Source: Macrostomum hystrix (taxonomy: Eukaryota > Platyhelminthes > Macrostomidae). From it: a DNA stretch of 64,000 nucleotides. How positions within the stretch are numbered: position 1 is the stretch's first letter; the number at the start of each line of letters is the position of its first letter. The notes beneath the pieces are model-generated. The model was not told where the DNA came from. It saw nothing but the letters and a program-made list of their open reading frames with translations, and did no database searches. The position numbers and the translations under genes are program-made. Shown here in pieces: positions 11,628 to 22,565 of this stretch. The stretch is taken from positions 4,193,001 through 4,257,000 of the forward strand of contig CATNEN010000025.1 in the NCBI GenBank assembly GCA_950097015.1, read 5' to 3'.

Positions 11628-12215
11628 GGCAATCCTACACTTCCGTTCGGTAAATTATTTTGACACTGAATTTTGAACAGGCGTGTTAAATAACAATGTA
11701 ACCAAACAAAACTGAAACAGTGGAACATGGTAGCAGTCTGTTAGAGCGCATAGTCACTTAGAGTGTGTCTGCAGGTCATTAAGGTGTCTACAATGGATAG
11801 TAATGTCCAATCCAGTACAGGATAGCCCCAAATGGACATTGAGGATACAGACGACGCCAGAGAAATTCCTCAATGTGTGCGTCGAAGAGAGCGTCGCTCG
11901 TGCCATGCATGTTGCGGATCTTGCGCTTCGCGTGGGCCCATGTGCCCTCCACAGTGTTTCAAACCTCGTTTAACGGGATGATGAACCCGGGTGCTGCAGG
12001 TCGCCCAGCCATGGCAATGAAGACAGAAAGATATGAGAAACTGTAGCTCAATAAAACAAGCAGCTCACAAGCAACAGCTCCCTTAAACTGACACGCCTTT
12101 AAACTCTGTTCGCTCAAACTTTTGGCCATAGACACATTGCCAATTGACGTCATTTGACTTGGTGGTACGAATTCAAATGTGAAAATAATTTACCGAACGG
12201 AAGTGTAGGATTGCC
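11628..12215 (-). mobile_element. Merlin-family DNA transposon, internally deleted
   Basis: Perfect 34-bp terminal inverted repeats (11628-11661 and 12182-12215, beginning GGCAATCCTACAC) are flanked by an exact 8-bp duplication GGTACTTC at 11620-11627 and 12216-12223. Merlin/ISXO2 elements make 8-9-bp duplications. The element is 588 bp, far shorter than an autonomous copy. It keeps the end of a transposase on the minus strand, so it is a non-autonomous deletion derivative. Identical terminal repeats suggest recent activity. Confidence 0.92.
11791..12153 (-). pseudogene. Merlin/ISXO2-type transposase remnant
   Basis: Inside the Merlin element the minus strand encodes the C-terminal signature NTVEGTWAHAKRKIR ... 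HIEEFLWRRLYP, the conserved end of ISXO2-like DDE transposases (T-x-E-x-x-W-x-x-x-K and EFxWR). It ends at a TAG near 11791. A TGA in the same frame separates it from an upstream 64-codon frame (12153-11959) that does not show the catalytic DDE residues. The enzyme is therefore broken and partial. Confidence 0.8.
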
Positions 12216-12223
12216 GGTACTTC

Positions 12224-14228
12224 TAGTATTTGTTCTTATTCTAGAGCAATGGTTGAAATTGTACCAGTTCTTCCCAAAAAGCAAGACCCTACAAATTACT
12301 GCTTAATGTATCAATAAGGCATTCACAAAATTTCCAGCTTGGTAATATATTTTCAAACAGGCCTTGCTTATATTGATAAAAGTAGGCTTCAAGGGGGTTT
12401 GAAGTTAATATAATTCTTAATAATAATATTATAATATTATAATATTATTATAATTAAAGTTAAGCCAATTAATATAAGACTATAACTGTCAAATTTTAAG
12501 TGACCTTTAAGTAAAAATGCTACACCAAAGATCACTGCTCATATTTTTGAAATTACCAAGCTTCTCTGCTTATTATATAAAAAGCAACTCCTTATTTGAT
12601 ATATGTTTCATTATAATATATAAATTTATTAAATTAGCTATAATTAGGCAATAAACACACATTCCCTTTGCCTTATATATTAGCATATATTGCACACCTG
12701 GATCAAAGACTTTGTACTTAATTAAAATGGCACAATACATTTTTAGCCTAGGCCTGGTGTGGACACAATACAAAAAATTATAGACAGCCTGGCTATAGGC
12801 CTAATGCTTTGATAATCATTAGATAATAGTTTATACAATTTAAATGTTAAATAAAAGGTGTACCATTCACAAGACAATGTAGACCTGCAAAATATAACAG
12901 ATTACAATAAAATATGGGGAGTTAGGACATGGCAGCCATGCCCTAAACTTGTGTGTTGCCGTGAAGAGATCGTCTTTACGGCGAATGCTGGCTATATCTT
13001 AGATGGGTTACAGAGCTACTCAATGGATTTCACTTGAAACAAAGCTACAGCTACAGTTCAAATTAGTCACTGATAAAATAACAACCAGCACTCAGTCGTA
13101 GAACAAGCCCGGGGGGTGAGGGAGCCTTCCTGGAAAGGCCTACTTAGCACATTTGAATACGAACTACGACAATGTAGTACACTAAAACAAAACCATTATA
13201 AATATTAATGGAAAACCGAAGAAATATCCCTAACAATTATAGCTAACGAAAATAATGCACATAATTCGAACTAGCATATTAAAATAACATTAAATTATAG
13301 AGACAACGTCACACTTGCCTAAATTCTAAATGTGTAGGCTTAGTCTAGAACATCCAGACGGGATTTAAGTGTCAATCAATATTAGGTAGTTTAACCTTGA
13401 TATAATCTCAGACACAGTGCAATTATTACAAGATTACAATGTTAACATCCAATATTATTTGGTAGTTATAAATGTAAAAAAACTCAAAAATTTTGTCACT
13501 TGGCACGTGTTTATAAATTATAATAAATTGACGTAGCTGTAAAGTGAAAACGTAGGCCTACATCAGAAACATGAAGAAACATTAAACATAAAAACAAACA
13601 GGCTTATTTTTAGGTGGACAATTCGACTTAAGCTTTGTTTTTAGGACAATGTTTCTTACTCCTTGGCCCTCTAGTATTTATTTCTGGCTTTCATTTGATA
13701 ATGCACACATCACTAGAGGATCACCACAGTTGACAGTTCATTTAAGTAATTATCCACGGGGATGATAACTCTTATAAGTAGAACAGCGTTTGTAATTGTG
13801 TGCCTTGCATAAGTGATGTTTACTTTCAACATGATCGAAATTTGTTATAAATGATTTTAAATATTGTCGCGTAGTCGTTTATGGCGATATATTATTGCGT
13901 TTGTTGATAAGAAAAGATACATTAACCAGCCAAAATTTCTGCTGAACCCTGTAAATGCCATGCAAATTCTAAGAGTACAAACAATTATAAGTTAAAGCAT
14001 TATTCTGAGATAAGCTATGCGCATTATCTTAATGAGTTTTTCATGACTAGAAACAACTAATTCAGCACCTGGCGTTATTCCCATGAGTAGAAAATCCAAA
14101 AAGGCCTCGTAGTCATGCAGCAGTGTCCTTCGACAGTTCGATTGTTTTACATTTGTTAGAAGTAAGAACAGAGGAGCTGAAAGCAGCATTCAAATCGGTG
14201 CATAATCATATAAGATCAGTAGAATAGA
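12224..14228. other. Intergenic, AT-rich
   Basis: Two kilobases between the Merlin element and the thioredoxin-like gene. There is an AT palindrome-rich stretch at 12416-12460 and a small hairpin near 12960-12985 (GCCGTGAAGA / TCTTTACGGC). No coding exon was recognised. Confidence 0.55.
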
Positions 14229-17096
14229 ATGGCATCACGACTCTTGTTAGTCGTTACCTTAACTATTCAATTGATGTGCACCTTTGGTCAGCAATGCGAT
14301 ATCGACTTTCAGGCCGTGCTACAGAAAGCAAATCTAATAAGCTGTGCCAGTGACAAAGACTTCAATCAAGACTGCTCTCTGCTGCATCACCTGAATCGAT
14401 TGGCCGACGAGAAAAATGTCGAACTCAGAAGCCTGACTGAGCGAGTCGCGGTGGCAGTGGTTCTCTCAAGCCAGCTCGCGACTAATATCAAAGCGGCCTG
14501 GAATAAAAACAGGGAAGCGCAAACAGCCAGACACCTGGCCTTCGTAGCCGAGATCAACTGCTCCGCTGCAGACGTTTGTGAGCAGATTCGCAACAACTGC
14601 CCCAGCTCTGATGCCAATGACATACTTTTACTCAGCGCCTACTGCTCCGAAAGTGTCGCGTGCGCACCAATAGGAGCTCGCATGGATCAAGATGGACAAC
14701 TGTCGATGCTGCCAGACTTGCTCAGCTACGTCTCATTCCGTCTACTCGAGCGTCAGCTTTTCATTGCTAAGGAGCTCAACGAAGTTTGGCTATCAGTTTC
14801 CAGCAAAAGTGAGTACCTGATCCAGAATGAGATGCAAAGTGCCCACGGCAACCGATTTAGTGAAGACAGAATTCCCGTGGCAATGTTTGTAGCCTGGCCT
14901 TTGCGAACCAACGCTTACTATCATCAGTTCTCACTGTTTCTAGATGCAGCTCTAAGTCTAAAGAAGCTGTTTTCCTTTCACATTGTTGAAGTTCAAATTA
15001 GTCGCATCAAGGAATACTCGGCGCGACCATTCTACCGCTACGAGTTTGAGAACCATCAAGCCTACCTGGGCTTGTACACAAAGAGCCACTGCAACTCAAA
15101 GCCTAACTGGGCTTTCGACTGCAAACCGCTAGTAGCCAATGCTGATCTGCTTCTGACATCGCAGCAGTTTTCCAGCTTCTTGCTCCACAATGCACTGAAT
15201 GGGCTTAGCATAAAACCTGATGATGCCGCAGTATGCCCGTTTCCAGCATTCTCCCGACATAACGAGTGGATTGACGCGTTCTCAATACTATCCGACTCCT
15301 ACGTTATCGAAGTTGCGCCTGATGAAAGCATGCTCACGGATCCTTTTCACGACTGGGAAAGACTAAAGGATATGTCAGTTAATCTTGGAGGACTATTCGG
15401 TCTCAAATTCTATCCTGTAATAGTGACGAAGTCTCTTGCACTTGATTTAACCGCCAAGCTGGACACTAAGCTCCACCTATCCAAGGGTATTTGTGAGAAG
15501 TCTTGCTTCCTTATCCGAATGCCAGGCGCTGGATTTGAGCTGTTGGACATGTCTGATTCGCTGATGAAGTTGGAGACTGCAGTTCAACAAGCCTTCACTC
15601 AGCAGAATGAATGGCAACACACAGCTACTATTTCGCTGCATAACATTCAAAATTTCAACCAAGCCGAACTGCCCAGTGAGCTGACCAACTGTGGGCACAT
15701 TGCTGCTGGAAGCTGCAAAGCCGGGTCAGTATCTTCAGCGGGACGGTCAGCGCCACACGGAACCTTTGTTAAGGACGTCGGTGTTATAGAAGGCCGCGTT
15801 GACGCATTCGTTGAGCAATCGAAATTCACCGACGTAATTTACAACACAACAGACGTTCTGGTTGTCGAGCAAAACCAGGAGCTCTTTGATAGCTTTCTGC
15901 TCAAACTAGGCGTTGAGAAGCCGTGGCTAGTGCTGTTCTCAGTGTCCTGGAGTCCTGTATGCAAAGCGGCGCGTGCAATTTGGTCCGCCGTGGCCCAGTG
16001 TATAAAGCGTTCTGGCTCACAGGATGTTCAATTGGTCAAACTGGACTGCTTTGAGGCAAATGCAATTTGCAACTACCTGGAAGTCAACACCTACCCGACA
16101 ATCGCATTATTCAAGCGAGGCAGAAAACTGAGCACATACACAGGCCCCATCAGTGTTGGACGCCTGTGCGGCTTTGTCAGTTTAGCCCTAGCGCCACAAC
16201 CGATGCTTCATAGTCAGTCAGTGAAACAGACGAGCAAACTGCTAGGGCAATTTCTGCCTCTAATGTCGCGCGCATTCGTCATCAGTGGGTCAGATATTTC
16301 TCCGTCGATAGCGAGACTCGCGAGTGAAATCTATCCAAACGAAGTATTTATATTTGAAGAGCTTAACAAAATCGAGCAGAGCGAAACTTATTTAAGGGCA
16401 TTTTATCACGAATCTTATCCAGACAGCAAGCAGTTTTCAGGAAATATCGGCAACTTTGAGAGCCTGAAGCAGTTTGTGATCAGAGGTCATCTCGATGTAA
16501 TCTTTCCATGCAATTGGGAATACCTAGTTGAGGCTGTGAACAGCACACGACCTCTCGTTGTCCTATTCCACACGACAACAATGTCCGATCACCTCGAACT
16601 GCTGAGACATCTAGGTGAGAAATTCATCGAGAAGGGTGCAAGCATTTGCCACTTGGTGCTGCATGAAAATCTTGAACTAGACGACCTGGTGCAACAAGTC
16701 GCTGGTCACAGCCTGCCGGCGCTGGTCTTGCTAGCGGGAGACAGGACGATGCTCCACCAACTTCCTCTGGGCCCAATATCGCCCGATGCCCTGGTGATGA
16801 AGGCATCCGATTGGGTTGCCAGAGGGCTCCATGGCGGGCTGACTGTCGATGGCAGGCCGGTAGAGAGGCTGAAGCCCTGGGAGCCGGCCTTCGTGGCGTA
16901 CAATTTCGTCGAACAGATTTACAAAGGAAATCGCAGCGCTTCCAGGACTCGGCAAGGCCGCGGCGCCAGCGGCAGCAGATTTTTTTCTCCAACCAGCCAC
17001 AATGACACAGACTCCGATGCAGGCGAGCCGGCTGGGTCAAGGACTTCTAGCGATGAAGCTGCATCGGCAAACCAGTTTGTTCACGAAGAACTGTGA
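14229..17096 (+). CDS. ER-luminal thioredoxin-like protein, TXNDC16/ERp90-type, intronless
   Basis: A single open frame of 955 residues. Residues 1-20 form a signal peptide (hydrophobic, ending near CTFGQQ), and the C terminus is HEEL, a KDEL-like ER retrieval signal. A thioredoxin fold spans about residues 560-660: a hydrophobic strand, then WSPVC at 574-578 in place of WCxxC, then a cis-Pro motif NTYPTIALFKRG. A second thioredoxin-like strand pattern (RPLVVLFHTTTMSDHLE) lies at about 775-800. Only one cysteine remains at the active-site position, so disulphide exchange is unlikely and a chaperone or scaffold role is inferred. The layout (signal peptide, several degenerate thioredoxin domains, ER retention) suits TXNDC16/ERp90, but the protein is longer than human (about 825) and the match is structural. 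The tail before HEEL is low-complexity. AATAAA lies at 17215. Confidence 0.85.
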   Translation: MASRLLLVVTLTIQLMCTFGQQCDIDFQAVLQKANLISCASDKDFNQDCSLLHHLNRLADEKNVELRSLTERVAVAVVLSSQLATNIKAAWNKNREAQTARHLAFVAEINCSAADVCEQIRNNCPSSDANDILLLSAYCSESVACAPIGARMDQDGQLSMLPDLLSYVSFRLLERQLFIAKELNEVWLSVSSKSEYLIQNEMQSAHGNRFSEDRIPVAMFVAWPLRTNAYYHQFSLFLDAALSLKKLFSFHIVEVQISRIKEYSARPFYRYEFENHQAYLGLYTKSHCNSKPNWAFDCKPLVANADLLLTSQQFSSFLLHNALNGLSIKPDDAAVCPFPAFSRHNEWIDAFSILSDSYVIEVAPDESMLTDPFHDWERLKDMSVNLGGLFGLKFYPVIVTKSLALDLTAKLDTKLHLSKGICEKSCFLIRMPGAGFELLDMSDSLMKLETAVQQAFTQQNEWQHTATISLHNIQNFNQAELPSELTNCGHIAAGSCKAGSVSSAGRSAPHGTFVKDVGVIEGRVDAFVEQSKFTDVIYNTTDVLVVEQNQELFDSFLLKLGVEKPWLVLFSVSWSPVCKAARAIWSAVAQCIKRSGSQDVQLVKLDCFEANAICNYLEVNTYPTIALFKRGRKLSTYTGPISVGRLCGFVSLALAPQPMLHSQSVKQTSKLLGQFLPLMSRAFVISGSDISPSIARLASEIYPNEVFIFEELNKIEQSETYLRAFYHESYPDSKQFSGNIGNFESLKQFVIRGHLDVIFPCNWEYLVEAVNSTRPLVVLFHTTTMSDHLELLRHLGEKFIEKGASICHLVLHENLELDDLVQQVAGHSLPALVLLAGDRTMLHQLPLGPISPDALVMKASDWVARGLHGGLTVDGRPVERLKPWEPAFVAYNFVEQIYKGNRSASRTRQGRGASGSRFFSPTSHNDTDSDAGEPAGSRTSSDEAASANQFVHEEL

Positions 17097-17582
17097 TTGG
17101 CTGGTAAATTGACTTGGACCAATCCCATTGCTGCATGGAATCTTGTGAACGTACTCTTAGCTATGAAGCTTACAAGCATACTGTCAAATATTCGTAAGAC
17201 AATTTCTTTCGGCGAATAAATATAGAAATTTCAACAAATAGAAACCAGGTAAAAAGTTAATTTTAAGGATACAACTGTGTCTATGAAAAATAGTTTTTAT
17301 AACTCATGTTAGTTTTTTAAACGTAAAAGAAACTTTGAACGCTGGTTATCTCTTAGGTGGAGCTGCAGTTTCTTAGAATATTTAAATATATAAAAAATCT
17401 TGCTCTAAAAGAATCAAGGATGGCAACGACTAGAAGTTGAAACAACCTTAAATTTGCAAATATAATTAGTAGATACAGTTCAAAGGTATAGTTTTTTTCC
17501 ACTAAAGAACGAATCAACAACAAGGGAGTTATGGAGTGATGTAATTCCAGTTTCATAGCTCTAGAGGCGCGCACCTACTAAC
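17097..17582. other. Convergent intergenic spacer
   Basis: 3' flanks of the thioredoxin-like gene (+) and the FCP1-like gene (-). It holds the AATAAA at 17215 for the plus-strand gene. Nothing else was recognised. Confidence 0.6.
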
Positions 17583-18678
17583 TCAGCCATGCAGATAGGT
17601 GGCAACGCAGTCGGACTGGCTGAGAAAGTCGCGCACGTCGCCGTCAAACTTGGCCAGGCTTTCCAGCACGCGGAGCAGCCGGTTCAGAGGCAGGCTGGCG
17701 GACTCCGACAGCGTCGAATCCGCGTCGGCCACGCGAAGTTGCCATTCGTCAGTGCCAACTGTGAAGGTCGGCACCTTCAGCAGGTTGTCAGTATTGGCAC
17801 AGCCAAGTGGCCAGTCATCGATGAGAACCGTCCGAGCTGGGTCGCGTCCGATTGCATCGATGTCTTTGAATAGCAGCGGCTGGGGCGCCAGGCCAGCCCA
17901 GGTGCAGGCTTTGCGGGCCAAGACGCTGGCAATGACCCCGTCGCGATCGATCTGGACAACGAGTTTTTTTGTTAAAATGCAATGAAACTCTCAGTCAAAT
18001 CTCTTTGCGTCTAGAAACTGCATTCTATTTTGACAGCGTCAACTTCAATGTTGACAAATTGAATAGAATAAAATGGTTTACCTACCTGGGTCACCAGACA
18101 CCTGGCCAGCTGCAAGGTAGCTGTGCTGTAGGCTACGCACTCGAATCCTAGACTATCTAGTGCTGAAAGGAATCGGTCGAGTCCGGGCCGCTTGTACACT
18201 GCGTACCTGTTCCTCCTAAAGCTGTCTGGCGTCTCAGGCAGCAGCAGGATTAGGTCGGCTGTGCTGTGTCTGCGGAGTGAGTTAGGGGCAGATCGGGCGA
18301 AGCTTTGCGTCTTTGTAGTTTTCCTATTTTGTGAGTGCGCTAAGGACTCAGAGGAATGAGCAAAGTATGAAATGAATTAAATAAGACTGTAATTATCCTC
18401 AGTCCTCACTGCTTCATCGCCTCCCAGCCTGTCCAGTCGTCACCGCCCGTCTCAGACACTCGCCGGCAGCTCAGCAAGGTTCCCTCCAGGTCTAGCAGCA
18501 ATGTGACGCTGCCCAGCCGGTCGGGATGCTTGTGCTTCAGCAGCGGCACAGTTGGCGGCTGCAGGTTGCTCTTGTGCTTCTGTTGCAGCCGCTTATAGTG
18601 CGGTCGGTTGCGAAGAAACTGTTGAAACGGCTGCCCGCTAACCTCGCGACACCAACTGTCAAGGTGGTTGAGCGACAT
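17583..18678 (-). CDS. FCP1-homology (NIF) HAD-fold protein, TIM50/CTDSP-like, 3 exons
   Basis: Exons 18678-18410, 18269-18086 and 17951-17583 give 273 residues. The HAD motif I is LLLDLEGTLLS with D63 as the nucleophile position; the usual second Asp of DxDGT is Glu65. KRPGLDRFL and FECVAYSTATLQLA follow the FCP1-domain pattern, and FKDIDAIGRDPARTVLIDDWP corresponds to the late HAD motif as in TIM50 (KDI..NRDPARVVVVD). TIM50 is the presequence receptor of the mitochondrial TIM23 translocase; CTDSP enzymes dephosphorylate RNA polymerase II. No N-terminal transmembrane segment or clear targeting peptide is visible, which argues against canonical TIM50. Assignment to the domain family is firm; orthology is not. 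Confidence 0.75.
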
Positions 18679-18863
18679 TTTTTACAACACAATCGATGAG
18701 ATTAGTCTAATAAGGAAAAAAGGATCATTTTAGCAGTTGAAAATGTCATATTAATTACTCAAGTTATTGCGCTTGAAATCTGCGACTTGCTTCCATAGAC
18801 AATGAGATTACTTGCACATTCGAAGAAATGCTTGCTAAATAAGAACAAAAAATATCATCTAAG

Positions 18864-19640
18864 GAGGTGCCACTATAAGGATTTGGGGACGCCACTATAA
18901 GGATTTGGGGAAGCCACAATAAGGATTTGGGGACGCCACTATAAGGATTTGGGGACGCCACTATAAGGATTTGGGGACGCCACTATAATGATTTGGGGAC
19001 GCCACTATAATGACTTGGGGACGCCACAATAAGGATTTGGGGACGCCACTATAAGGATTTGGGGACGCCACTATAAGGATTTGGGGACGCCACTATAAGG
19101 ATTTGGGGACGCCACTATAAGGATTTGGGGACGCCACAATAAGGATTTGGGGATGCCACAATAAGGATTTGGGGACGCCACTATAAGGATTTGGGGACGC
19201 CACTATAAGGATTTGGGGACGCCACTATAAGGATTTGGGGACGCCACTATAAGGATTTGGGGACGCCACTATAAGGATTTGGGGACGCCACAATAAGGAT
19301 TTGGGGACGCCACTATAAGGATTTGGGGACGCCACTATAAGGATTTGGGGACGCCACTATAAGGATTTGGGGACGCCACTATAAGGATTTGGGGACGCCA
19401 CTATAAGGATTTGGGGACGCCACTATAAGGATTTGGGGACGCCACAATAAGGATTTGGGGACGCCACTATAAGGATTTGGGGACGCCACAATAAGGATTT
19501 AGGGGCGCCAATGTAAGGATTTAGGGGTCGCAAATATATCGATTTTAGGGGGTGCCACAATAAGGATTTGGTGACGCCACTATAAGGATTTGGGGGGTGC
19601 CACAATCAGGATTTAGGGGCGCCAATGTGAGGATTTAAGT
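18864..19640 (+). repeat. 22-bp minisatellite
   Basis: About 35 copies of GCCACTATAAGGATTTGGGG plus AC. Single-base variants (CACAATAAGG, TAATGA) are scattered, and the last few copies from 19495 are degenerate. It begins about 185 bp upstream of the start codon of the FCP1-like gene. Confidence 0.95.
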
Positions 19641-19738
19641 CGTCATAAATCATAATCATAACTTAGTTTAGCAACAATCTAAAGCACTTTCGCAAAAGTT
19701 TATTTTAATTCAGCAATAACCTAATGCAGTTTAAACTC

Positions 19739-20236
19739 TGTAGAATGGGATTCTTTAGAATGGGATTCTTTAGCATGGGATTCTTTAGAATGGGATTCTT
19801 TAGCATGGGATTCTTTATCACGGGATTCTCTAGGATGGGATTCTTTATCACGGGATTCTTTAGAATGGAATTCTTTAGAATGGAATTCTTTAGCATGGAA
19901 TTCTTTAGAATGGGATTCTTTAGCATGGGATTCTTTAGAATGGGATTCTTTAGCATGGGATTCTTTATCACGGGATTCTCTAGGATGGGATTCTTTATCA
20001 CGGGATTCTTTAGAATGGAATTCTTTAGAATGGAATTCTTTAGCATGGAATTCTTTAGAATGGGATTCTTTAGCATGGGATTCTTTAGAATGGGATTCTT
20101 TAGCATGGGATTCTTTATCACGGGATTCTCTAGGATGGGATTCTTTATCACGGGATTCTTTAGAATGGAATTCTTTAGAATGGAATTCTTTAGCATGGAA
20201 TTCTTTAGAATGGGATTCTTTAGCATGGGATTCTTA
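19739..20236 (+). repeat. 15-bp minisatellite with a 150-bp higher-order period
   Basis: About 33 copies of a 15-bp unit TAGAATGGGATTCTT and variants (TAGCATGG, TATCACGG, TAGAATGGAATT). The variant TATCACGGGATTCTC recurs at about 19817, 19967 and 20117, so ten units form a 150-bp block copied about three times. Open frames on both strands (RMGFF, KNPIL) are by-products. Confidence 0.95.
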
Positions 20237-21102
20237 TATTACTGAAAACTGAAATACCGTTTAAACAGACAGACAGACAGATCTTAGAGATTCATAGTAT
20301 AGTTTGAATGAAATAAAAAGTATTGGTGGATTTTCACATTGGTGAAGTAAAGTGAATCACTAAGGAGTTAAGTACACTAGTCGTCATTCTTTCTGAATCG
20401 ATTGGTTTTGCTACATAAATGTCCGAAGACAGGCATGTGCGGAGTTGTGCATTGTCACCTTTAACAAGGCCGGATATGGGTGGGGGGTATGCCGTTCTGA
20501 CCGCCTCAGAGAAGCAAGGATAGTGAATGCATGCCAGATGATGGACGATTGATTTTAAGGACCGATTAACTTCTTGCCAAGTTGAATGCGCACGCTTGAA
20601 TGCGGCTCACGCTCGGAGTGCCGAAAACGTGCAGGCGCGCGGATTAAACAGGAAGTTTTCTAGCCAGCAATTTAATATAAATTTGCAATAACAGCTGCCA
20701 AAAGCTTCAGTTGTCTGACGTCAGCTCCGCTTTGCGCGTAAGTGTGTCTGGCTTAATTTTATTAACACATGCAGGCATTTTTCATAAATTGCTTCTGATT
20801 TCATTTAGAGGGAGGATAGTTAAAAGCAGAAAGTTCTCTTCAGGAATTCCAAATACTCGCCGTGTTTGCTTTTCTCTGTAGCTCCAGGAATATTCAACCA
20901 ATCGCTATGAAAATCGACAAAGCTTTTCCGCTCTATCCGATGAAACAACTTACAGAGGCACAATAAGAGTGAAGACTTTAGCCATAGACATGGAAGGACA
21001 GTAAAGTGAACAACAGTATTTAGAAATTTGTAAGAAGGTTAACTGGGAGCTTCTGACCGGCTCTGCAACACATTTGTTAATTGCAGCATCCAACGTCATA
21101 AA
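20237..21102. other. Intergenic, upstream of the DNPH1-like gene
   Basis: Holds a short (CAGA)n tract at about 20262-20281 and, at 20888-20955, a block shared with 7845-7915 (ATCCGATGAAACAACTT). The sequence just before 21103 is the 5' untranslated region of the next gene. No other exon seen. Confidence 0.5.
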
Positions 21103-21582
21103 ATGTCGAACGATAAGAAGATCTACTTTGCGGCGGCTGTGTCGGCCGTCATCCAGCACTTGGACGCTGGCAAGAGGGGCATCGAAGATGAGAAGAAAAT
21201 GTGGTGCGATGATCTGTACGAGCACATCAAAACTAAGGGCATAGTGACCAACCCTGACCTATGGGAAACTGTGCTGAAGACTGCAAGCGAAGGTGGCACC
21301 AAACCAGAAGATGTGTACAAGTACTCCATCACGGATGGAGTGCTGCAGAGCAGCCACGTGATCGCCGAGGTGAGTCGCCTGTCGCACGGCGTCGGCATGG
21401 AGATCGGCATCGCCATCGCCAATGGAATTCCCGTCCTGTGCCTGTACCGTGTCTTTGAAGGCGGACAATTTGCCAAGCCCGACAACCTGTCGCGAATGGT
21501 TCGCGGTGCTCCAGTGACCCTGGTCGAGTACAACAGCGTCCAGGAAGCCAAGGATGCCATCGATAGTTTCATTGGAAATTGA
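21103..21582 (+). CDS. DNPH1-like 2'-deoxynucleoside 5'-phosphate N-hydrolase
   Basis: A single-exon frame of 159 residues of the nucleoside 2-deoxyribosyltransferase superfamily. It starts with a KIYFAAAVS strand, then has a D78 position in YSITDGVLQSSH, then VIAEVSRLSHGVGMEIGIAIA with the conserved Glu89 of the AEV motif and Glu100, and finally IPVLCLYR. Human DNPH1/Rcl has the same order (YF.GSIR, AEVTQPSLGVGYELG, ILCLFR) and about the same core length. Family members hydrolyse the N-glycosidic bond of deoxynucleoside monophosphates, DNPH1 acting on hydroxymethyl-dUMP for nucleotide-pool sanitation. The ATG follows GTCATAAA, and AATAAA lies at 21643. Substrate is inferred from family only. 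Confidence 0.85.
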   Translation: MSNDKKIYFAAAVSAVIQHLDAGKRGIEDEKKMWCDDLYEHIKTKGIVTNPDLWETVLKTASEGGTKPEDVYKYSITDGVLQSSHVIAEVSRLSHGVGMEIGIAIANGIPVLCLYRVFEGGQFAKPDNLSRMVRGAPVTLVEYNSVQEAKDAIDSFIGN

Positions 21583-22453
21583 AGTCAAGTTACTGGACTA
21601 TGAACTACTTATAGTAGTTATGAAACAACTTTTTGAAGACTCAATAAATAAATTCGAATATTCGCTGTCAAGAAGAAGCTAAAATTATGTTTCAGGAAAT
21701 CACAATAGCAAAGTGTGCAATTGAGCAACTAAAGTTTTTTTATAGTAGAATTACTCTCGCATAAACATATCTAAGCATTTCAACACTTTAACAAATAAGT
21801 CCAATTAATATGATATGCGGTTTAAAAAAATTAGCTAATTATGGACTCAGCCAAGTAGGAATGCCGCAGTTAGTGTAAGCACGATAACAGATTATAACTT
21901 TATAAATATTAGATATAATATTTACGCCTGCATACAAAATAAAAGTACAAATTTCCAAATTTAATTAAACTAACAATAAGATAGTGAAATTGTGATACAA
22001 AAAACCGCTAGTACCAATTGAAACTGCATTATGTGTGTGTGGAATATATGTATTATACTACTACTGAAAAACAGTAGTTTAGTAGCAAATTATAGAAACG
22101 AAGTTAAAAATAATAAATAGAAACGGTAAGTAGAGGAATGTTTTAAAAAAATATTGGAGTTGTAAGTGCATTTCTATGAAGGAAGACATTGTGACAAACA
22201 ATTAATTGGTTGTTAAATAAAGTAGCGTGAGTGTCATGTAATAGCTTATATGTGCGAGCTATATACACACATAGTAAAATAGTTAGAGATTCGAAAATAC
22301 TCTTAGATGTAACTTCGAATGTTTCTCAAACAAGACAACCTGAAGATTAAGCAAATTCTTTTTGTTAAGATATTTTAAATCGATTTTAACGAATAGGGGG
22401 CATAGATGTCTTCAGTGCAAAGTATTCTTTTGTACACAGAAAGTGCATGAAAA

Positions 22454-22496
<43 letters not shown>

Positions 22497-22565
22497 AATC
22501 ACAGCAGCTTTTCCGACAATGGTGTGGCACAGTTTTTCCTGAAAGCATCGATATTTTAGCAAGGC
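21583..22565. other. Intergenic with an (ATTG)n tract
   Basis: AT-rich. The polyadenylation signal of the preceding gene is at 21643. A perfect tetranucleotide tract TGAT TGAT... of about nine copies spans 22457-22494. No other feature recognised. Confidence 0.6.
22457..22494 (+). repeat. (TGAT)n microsatellite
   Basis: About nine perfect TGAT copies. Confidence 0.95.

Noticed and set aside
18864-19640. CRISPR-like direct repeats
   Set aside because: Units are contiguous without unique spacers, and the genome is eukaryotic; these are minisatellites.
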